64,000 bases of DNA from Eucommia ulmoides (Eukaryota; Streptophyta; Magnoliopsida; Garryales; Eucommiaceae), in contig CM028328.1 of assembly GCA_016647705.1 (NCBI GenBank), positions 45,303,147-45,367,146 of the forward strand, written 5' to 3'. The translations under genes were made by a program, and so were the position numbers. Below the pieces are notes generated by a model. It was not told where the DNA came from, did no database searches, and saw only the letters and a list, made by a program, of their open reading frames with translations. Numbering within the stretch: position 1 is the first letter of the stretch; the number at the start of each line of letters is the position of its first letter. Below are positions 57,701 through 64,000 of the stretch, piece after piece.

Positions 57701-59100
57701 GTTACAGTATTTTACACTCAATTTTCATTCTCATTTGTTGAAGTTAAATGGTGCAGTGTTTTTTTAGTGTTTTGTGCTCTGTGTTGTAGTGTTTTTGAGA
57801 ATATTTTTCACTCAAATTGTATTGTTTGTAGTCCGTGTTGATTGGTTTAGTTCAAATTTGAATATTTTCCATTCCAATTCAAATGGTGCACTTCTTCCAC
57901 TATGTTTATGTGGTTGTGTTGCAGAATTTTTCCAAGAATGCAATGAACAAAAAAGAGTATAAATTTCTACAATGAACTGATATCAACAATAATGGACAAA
58001 GTAGAGAGGATAGATCGATAAAACATAACATAGAACCTTCAAATTAAAATTACAACAACTGAAAATCAAAATTACAAATCTAAAAGCCAAAAACAATTAC
58101 ACCAACTGAATGAAAGAAAATAGGCATTCAAGATCCAACAAAAAAAAAATTAATGAAAAAATTACCCATGAAATAATCACACAAATCCAAAAAATTCTCT
58201 CATTTCTTTGTTGCTTGTTTATCTTCCTTAATAATTCAGAAAACCATTTGTTTGCATCTGTCACAAGGAAAATGGTCCCCAAAAAAAAAAAGAACACCAC
58301 AACAAAGAAGACCCATCTCACATCCGTAGAATCTACTTGAGGAATTTCTAACAGTCCATAAAGTTCTTACCTAAGTGATGCATTCACAATAACAGAACAT
58401 TATGTTCCTCCTTATCATGGTAGGTTTGCAATCTTGATTGCAGAACAAAAAATCAAAAAGCTTCAACCTTTAGCTTTCAACTTCACACACTGCTTCGGTC
58501 ACCTTCAACTTCAGCACTGAAATCTTTTCCTACGATCAATTTTTTTCTTCCCCTCTTCAATCTTCTATTGCTCTCATTGCTTTTTCTCTGAAAATAGAGC
58601 AACAAACTTGCAGAGCCCTTTAAAAGCTGCCAAGGGTTTTAGGTGGGAAGAAAGGAATTCATTCCCTTCGATTTTTTTAAAAATTTAAATAAAAATAAGT
58701 GTAATGACCATTATGTTCATAAAAAAATCAGATGATGTGCACGTGGAGCAATTCCATCAATTTTGGATGGAAAAATTAATGGAGTGATCATTTAAAATCA
58801 ATGACATATTTAGAAAGTTTAAATTGAAACAAAACAAATTTATTAGATTACAAATAAATATGTTAATAGTTAAAGAATCTAAAATAAAATTTGTGAAAAA
58901 TAAAAATAAATAAGCGCCCAACGTGGAACTGATACTAAAATTAACAAAATTGAATAAAAAAAGTGAAATAAAGGTGATTGAAAAATAATAATAAAATTTA
59001 GTCAAGTAATACAACTCAAAGACCAACGCCACTTCTACCCAAAAAAAAAAAACGCCAGAGATTCACGGGCATAGATAGATAAACAAAGCCGCACCTACCC
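57701..59100. other. Upstream intergenic region of the MSBP gene
   Basis: AT-rich sequence with no convincing coding frame. A G-box-like CACGTG lies at 58740-58745, about 510 bp before the start codon. This could be a promoter element, but a single hexamer is weak evidence. No clear TATA box was chosen. Confidence 0.45.
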
Positions 59101-59122
59101 CGTCATCACCCTGAAATATCTC

Positions 59123-59128
<6 letters not shown>

Positions 59129-59167
<39 letters not shown>
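59129..59167 (+). promoter_or_regulatory. CT-rich leader (5' UTR) of the MSBP gene
   Basis: A CT microsatellite followed by 'ctcctgcttcttcctcctcc', 85-125 bp before the ATG. CT-rich leaders are common near plant transcription starts. The exact start is not shown by the sequence. Confidence 0.5.
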
Positions 59168-59252
59168 CTGCTTCTTCCTCCTCCATTTTGATTCTCTCGC
59201 CGTCGGTAGATCTCTCCTCACTAACTGCGGTCTCAGTCTCCGTAACTAAATC

Positions 59253-60894
59253 ATGGCCTTGCAGCTCTGGGAGACTCTCAAAGAGTCGATAACGGTGTAC
59301 ACAGGCCTCTCTCCGGCGACCTTTTTCACCGTTCTCGCTTTAGGTCTTGCCGTCTACTACGTCGTCTCCGGTTTGTTCGGGTCCTCCGATCCCGGTCATC
59401 AACAGAGGCCCAGAGACTTCGAGGAGCAGATGCAGCCCCTGCCGCCGCCGGTTCAACTCGGAGAGGTCACTGAGGAGGAGTTGAAGCAGTACAACGGGTC
59501 CAATCCCGATAAGCCTCTGCTGATGGCGATCAAGGGTCAGATCTATGATGTTTCTCAGAGCAGGTATATCGTTGGTTTCTATCTATATATGTAGCTTCAA
59601 TTTTAGCTTTCTTGTTTGTGAATTTTCTGCTACATATATGTTTGAAATTTGAACTTCTGAGAGTAGAAAATCGAACTGCTACGCGATTGATGAAATCTTT
59701 TGAAAATTTTGTAGCGTTTTAGATTTCTTGTTATTCATCAATCAGCATAATTTCTTCCTATTTCTTATTTTTTATTATCTGGTTGACATCTTCACAAAAA
59801 TGGAATTTCTTGCTGCTTTTTTTTTTTTTGGTTTTGTTTTGTTCTGAAAAAGAAGCAAATACTTTGATTTGGGAACTGTGATTCTACCTTTTGTTTGGTA
59901 TTATCATGGGTTTTCTAAATTGGGTAAATTGGTAATCTGCAGTTGTTCTTATCATGGGTTATATAAATTTGGGGAGAGTGAACTGCCATTGTCTGTAAAA
60001 GCCAGTCAAGAGAATCTCTCTCTCTCTGTAGGAATCAAATTGTTATGTGAAATGATATTCAATAGATCATCTGATCATGCTTTGAGGTTTTTAAATTTCA
60101 ATATAGTTGTTTTGGTGATTAAAATTTGTAAAGGAACTGCTCCTAATGTTCTGACTTTTTATCTTATGAATTGGTGCATGATCTAAGGAGTTATGCAACA
60201 TCCCCCAACTTAGACAAGTTGATTTTTTGAATCTTCTTGCATCTGAATAACTGTTGAATCCCATATCGGTTTGTTACCTAATTTTGAACTATATATAAAG
60301 CCTAAGGTAATCCTCCTCTTTTAAGATCTCTTTTTGAGAGTGAGTTAGGCCATTGGGTTTCTACATGGTATTAGAATTAGGTTTTCGTCAAATTTTGGAT
60401 GTGTTGAATCCCACATCAATGTTGGGCTCCCTATATCTATCTACAGTGGTTTGTCAAAGTACCTTGCGCGTGAGGAAGCATGTTGAATCCCACTTTGATG
60501 TTGGGTTCTCCGATATCCGTTCGCAGTGGTTTGTCAAAGTCCACCCTGCGTGTGAGGGGGCGTGTTGAATCCCTCATTGCTTATGTTACCTAACCTTGAG
60601 CCATATATAAATCTTAAGGGTAATCCTCTTCTTCCAAGGCATCTTTTGAGAGTGAGTTAGGTCCATTGGGTTCCTACAATAACATAACTTCACTCTTATG
60701 TGTGTGTGTATATATGTGGTAATTACTTCTTCTAGCAAGTTTTCCCCCCCTCATTTGTTTTATTGATCAATTTGGTTCTATTTTTACATTCTATATCATC
60801 ATACATCCATGCTATGAAAGGCCTAGTGATTTTCGAGGTTGTTTTTATTCGAATGAGCCTTTCTTTACACGCTGTTTGAATTGAAAGAAATGGA

Positions 60895-60942
<48 letters not shown>

Positions 60943-61611
60943 CGATTTTGGATTCCTTATTCATAAAAGAATAAGGATGCCAAAGTCACGGACCGACCAT
61001 AGAACCCTGTTCAATCATTTCACCTCTCTTACTGAGGGGATGACTCTTGATCGATCACTTTGGATGGATTCATGTAGTTGACCTTATTTAAGAGGGAGAA
61101 AGGTTTAGTTGTTGTTTTGTTGTTCTTCATGTAGTTGACCTTATTTAAGAGGGAGAAAGGTTTAGTTGTTGTTTTGTTGTTCTTGTATTTCTCGTCTCTT
61201 CCAAACAAGAGAAATGTGGACATCAACTTTCTCTTGATCCAAACAAAGCCTTAGGGTATGCAATTTTTTTTCTCTCTTTTTGGCAGGACCTTTTATGGAC
61301 CGGGTGGGCCGTACGCCCTCTTTGCTGGAAAAGATGCCAGCAGAGCACTGGCAAAGATGTCTTTCGAAGAGAGAGATTTGACGGGAGATATCTCAGGCCT
61401 TGGTGTGTTTGAGCTCGACGCCTTGCAAGATTGGGAGTACAAGTTTATGAGCAAGTATGTTAAGGTCGGAACAATCAAGAAAACTGTTCCCGTGACGGAT
61501 GAATCGCCATCAACTACTACTAATGCTGAAGCTAATGAAAATGGTCATGTGGCGGCTTCTGAAACTGTCGAAACCGCTTCTGTTGGTGAAGTTAATGATA
61601 AGACAGAGTGA
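59253..61611 (+). CDS. MSBP: Membrane steroid-binding protein (MSBP/MAPR family)
   Basis: Two exons, 59253-59563 and 61287-61611, with a GT-AG intron that splits the Arg-104 codon, give 211 residues, near the family length. The ATG sits in a good context (aaatcATGGcc). Residues 1-18 are luminal/extracellular by analogy. About 20-43 (PATFFTVLALGLAVYYVVSG) form one membrane helix. About 70-166 form the cytochrome-b5-like heme/steroid-binding domain: EELKQYNG, MAIKGQIYDVSQSR, then TFYGPGGPYALFAGKDASR with Tyr-107 and Tyr-113, Tyr-113 matching the heme-ligand position of the animal PGRMC1 relative, then LDALQDWEYKFMSKY. Residues 167-211 are an acidic Thr/Ser/Glu-rich tail. In Arabidopsis, MSBPs lie in plasma and ER membranes, bind progesterone and brassinosteroid, restrain cell elongation and organise monolignol P450 enzymes. 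No defect is visible and the reading frame is intact. Confidence 0.96.
60252..60678 (+). mobile_element. TRIM retrotransposon in the MSBP intron
   Basis: Terminal direct repeats 60252-60365 (114 bp) and 60563-60678 (116 bp) both begin TGTTGAATCCC and end CTACA. Perfect duplication ATAAC at 60247-60251 and 60679-60683. Immediately after the first repeat comes TGGTATTAGAATTAGG, a tRNA-iMet-type primer site. Just before the second lies 'gtgtgagggggcg', a polypurine tract. The interior is only about 197 bp and contains a tandem duplication of about 80 bp starting at 60401 and 60482. With 427 bp in total it is a terminal-repeat retrotransposon in miniature, moved by another element's enzymes. Confidence 0.95.
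60896..60941. repeat. (CT)n(AT)n compound microsatellite
   Basis: A CT run followed directly by an AT run in the MSBP intron. Confidence 0.95.
61070..61183. repeat. Perfect 57-bp tandem duplication in the intron
   Basis: Two identical units starting at 61070 and 61127 ('tcatgtagttgaccttattt'). They lie about 100 bp before the splice acceptor. Identity over the whole unit suggests a recent event. Confidence 0.95.
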
Positions 61612-62369
61612 TTTAATGAGAAATCGAAAGCATGTTGAGATGAAGAAATTGGGGAGAAAAAGTTTCTTTTTCTTTCTTTTTCTTTCTTTTTCGTTTTTGT
61701 TTTTTTTTTTTTTTTTTTTTGGGGGTGGGGGGCGGTTGTTTTAATTTATGTAATGCGAAAATCTTGGGTTGGTACTTAGTTTATTTTGTGGTGTAGGAAA
61801 CAAACTTTGGTTAAATGTTGAACGTATGTGGAAGGTCTATGTTGTACTAAATAATGAAGGGCATGTTGAAATTTCATGGGCATGGCCCAAAAAAAGGTAT
61901 ATTTAATTGAATGCCCTGTTGTAGGATTGTTTAAAGATTATGATTTAATGAATGTAAATTGCTAAATTTTACCTATTTTAATTTTAAATAAAATAAGATT
62001 TTTTTTTTTTTTTTTTTTAATAACAGAATATGTTTAGATTAACTATTTCATTTTCTTCCCAAATGCTTCAGTTCCATTTATGATTGTCAGTTCCACACGA
62101 AAAGATAATTTCTCACTTTCTTTAATGTAGAAGTGAATAAAGTACGCATTTTTAAAATAGAAAAGGACAAAATAATAATTAGATAGAATAGAGGAGGATA
62201 AAAGGTCCTTTAATGTATTTAATATATTTTTTCTAATGAAACAGTTTATTGGTTTTTTATTGGGAAAATTATATTTTTGGTCTTGCATGTTTATGTGGGC
62301 CTTGAGGTTTGTTAAATCACAAATTTGATTTCTCGTTTAATATTTATTTCAATTTGATGAAATGTAAAA
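61612..62369 (+). other. 3' UTR and downstream region of the MSBP gene
   Basis: After the TGA (61609-61611) there is a poly(T)/poly(G) stretch (61696-61733) and AATAAT near 61850, a possible polyadenylation signal. Beyond about 61900 it is AT-rich intergenic DNA. No gene is visible. Confidence 0.5.
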
Positions 62370-63300
62370 CTGATGAAGGTATTTTCGGACACTACTAAAC
62401 TAACACCTAGGACCCAGCCACGTGTCCACATTCATAGTAACATGGACGTAGTTCGGAATCCACAACGCCATGCTGAAACATATGCCGACCACGGCTCCTC
62501 CTTGAAATCTCCTTTGCACCTAGATAGGGGTAAGATGCCCTACAGGGACGTGCCGCCCTTAACTCTGTGTTGTGTCCTAAACAGTCAACTTTAGGGATTT
62601 AGCCGTTCACCTCGATAGACTCTCAATTCTAGCTCATTTCTCTTTTAGGACTCTATGGATCTCTACTCTCCTCTACCAGCTCACCATCACAGGGCTGGTA
62701 GAGGCCCATGGGCTTTGCCAAATGAGCCCAAAAGCCCAAGTCCATTGATTATCTCCTAAACGCCCCAGATTATCAGCTAAACGCCCCAAATTATCAGCTA
62801 AACATATGGTTTCACCTAATTAACCGTATTTAGGCCTGACTAATCATCTTCGACGCCTACATATACCAGGGGCTATGCAAGCCTAAGGTATGCTTTATTA
62901 CGCATATGCATTAAGTTCACTTGCTTACTTGTCACATTTATGTACATTTTCTCTCTAAGCTCTAATTCTTATGCCGGAGGGGCTTCACCGGGACAAATCC
63001 CAATCTGAGCCGTCTGCGGGAACCGTATAAAAAACCTTCCCCTGATCATTGCTCTCTACTCAGTTGAGCCTGGATGATCATAAGGTCTGGTCAAACAGAT
63101 AGACCCAGAATAGTAGAAAGATAAGACATGTCAAGGACTCCAAGGACATACACCCCCAACTCCTACCAACGAAGATAATTGCCCTCCCAGGATCAGGCAG
63201 TACCATCCACTCTGTCACCTAGGGCTGCGGGACTAACCTTAGGAGCCGTGAAGGCATCTTGGGTTGATCTCCTTGAACACCAAATGAGTGAGTGATGAGA
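62370..63300 (+). repeat. LTR-like sequence, family uncertain
   Basis: Contains a 21-bp tandem repeat ('tatcagctaaacgccccaaat' type) at about 62745-62800. A U3/R-like segment with 'acatataccaggggctatgc' lies near 62860, followed by 'cttatgccggaggggcttca' and 'ccgtctgcgggaaccg' near 63015. This order resembles the end of a gypsy LTR and the start of its interior. No coding domain follows within the window. Confidence 0.5.
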
Positions 63301-64000
63301 ACCAACATGCACAAACAAAGGATCCGCTGCATATTCCAATTGGTCCTATTACGAGGGCAAGATCCAAGAAGATCAAAGAAGCACTTAATGGGCTAATTCA
63401 AGATATATGAGTTGAATCTAAAGTCGTAATGCCCAAGTTAGGCTCAAATGGCAATCAAGGCCTAATCCATCTCATAAAGGCAAGCAAATGGGCTTAGTCA
63501 TGAACTTAAATGGGCCAAAACATGAGACCCACGAAATTCTACTTATTTATTTTAGTTTATATCATTTTGTAAGACATCAATGCCAATTAGTATTTTTATT
63601 TTCTAGTATTGATATTGTAATAAGTTTGAAAGGCATCTAGGACTTTTGTTCTTGTAGCCTCCCCCTAGGTGTGAAAGGCCACCCACTATCTATAGTAGGG
63701 TGTGCTAAAGTTGAAGACTTCTTGTGTGAAAAGGACAACCCTAGGTGTGAAAGACCGCCCCCTATCTAAGGTAGGGTGTGCTTGACCACCCACTAGCCTA
63801 GGCTCTCCTTTGTGTTGGTTTCCTATTTAAGAGAGTTGTATTCCATGGAAAAAACACATTACTTGAATAATATATCAGATTGAGAGAGTTTTCTCTTGAG
63901 TTCTTCATAGAACTTTTCTTTGAACTTATCAAGAATTTCTTGTGGCGTTCAAACTCTATAACTTCGGTTCGTGATTCCATTATAATCTTTGGGTCGAGGT
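63301..64000 (+). repeat. LTR-like promoter region reaching the window end
   Basis: A direct repeat of about 44 bp with 'ccctaggtgtgaaaggccac' occurs at 63664 and 63739. It is followed by 'ttcctatttaagagagttgt' (possible TATA region near 63822) and a pyrimidine-rich leader. I infer a further retrotransposon LTR that continues beyond the window. No gene is supported. Confidence 0.45.

Larger units (their letters stand above)
59564..61286 (+). other. Single intron of the MSBP gene
   Basis: Begins GTATATCG and ends TTTTTGGCAG after a pyrimidine-rich tract. It is 1723 bp long and contains the TRIM at 60252-60678, a CT/AT microsatellite at 60896-60941 and a perfect 57-bp tandem duplication. The open frames at 59869-60186 and 60353-60568 are intronic and not genes. 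Confidence 0.93.

Noticed and set aside
59869-60186. 105-codon open frame in the MSBP intron
   Set aside because: It lies fully within the intron, is hydrophobic and AT-rich, and has no recognisable domain.
60353-60568. 71-codon open frame in the MSBP intron
   Set aside because: It overlaps the TRIM interior and its terminal repeat, with no protein similarity.
1-64000. tRNA, rRNA and snoRNA genes
   Set aside because: I looked for tRNA-like and 5S-like blocks. Only primer binding sites complementary to tRNA ends were found, not genes.

Overview
This is nuclear DNA from a flowering plant, most likely a eudicot with a repeat-rich genome. It is AT-rich and holds many nested LTR retrotransposons, MITEs, a PIF/Harbinger transposon and one ordinary spliced gene. 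That gene encodes a membrane steroid-binding protein of the MSBP/MAPR type, close to the Arabidopsis MSBP family. I cannot name the species from the sequence alone.

Layout. (1) 1-1236 is an older LTR-like repeat. (2) 1237-23659 is a complete but decayed Ty3/gypsy element of the Tat/Ogre type. It has 2.5-2.7 kb LTRs, a tRNA-Arg-like primer site, relics of gag, protease, G-patch, RT, RNase H and integrase, and the target-site duplication (TSD) TACAT. Two younger insertions sit in its 3' non-coding part: a non-coding LTR element on the minus strand (11778-16757) and a solo LTR (16961-20575). The second one splits a minisatellite. (3) 23660-27032 is the continuation of the older repeat, then featureless intergenic DNA. 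(4) 27038-32281 is a solo LTR on the minus strand, into which a second solo LTR of the same family has inserted in the opposite orientation (29334-31974). Together they form a potential hairpin of about 2.3 kb. (5) 33186-49276 is a 16 kb LTR element with a tRNA-Met primer site, TSD TTCAC and no recognisable gag-pol. It has been hit by at least six later insertions: one MITE, three solo LTRs of one family and two foldback elements. Because its two LTRs are paralogues, they show the empty sites of several of these insertions. (6) 50946-55039 is a PIF/Harbinger element with TSD TAA. It carries both expected genes, a DDE transposase and a Myb/SANT-like partner, each with a few breaks. (7) 55188-56755 holds two MITE-like elements. 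(8) 59253-61611 is the MSBP gene, two exons with one 1.7 kb intron. The intron contains a complete TRIM retrotransposon (60252-60678, TSD ATAAC). (9) 62370-64000 is LTR-derived sequence running out of the window.

The MSBP gene is the only feature that looks like a working host gene. Everything else reads as successive transposon insertions, most reduced by LTR-LTR recombination. The least expected sequence pattern is a set of paired CCTAGG-centred palindromes, almost always exactly 20 bp apart, just upstream of the TATA box in several LTRs and also present in an LTR of a different family.
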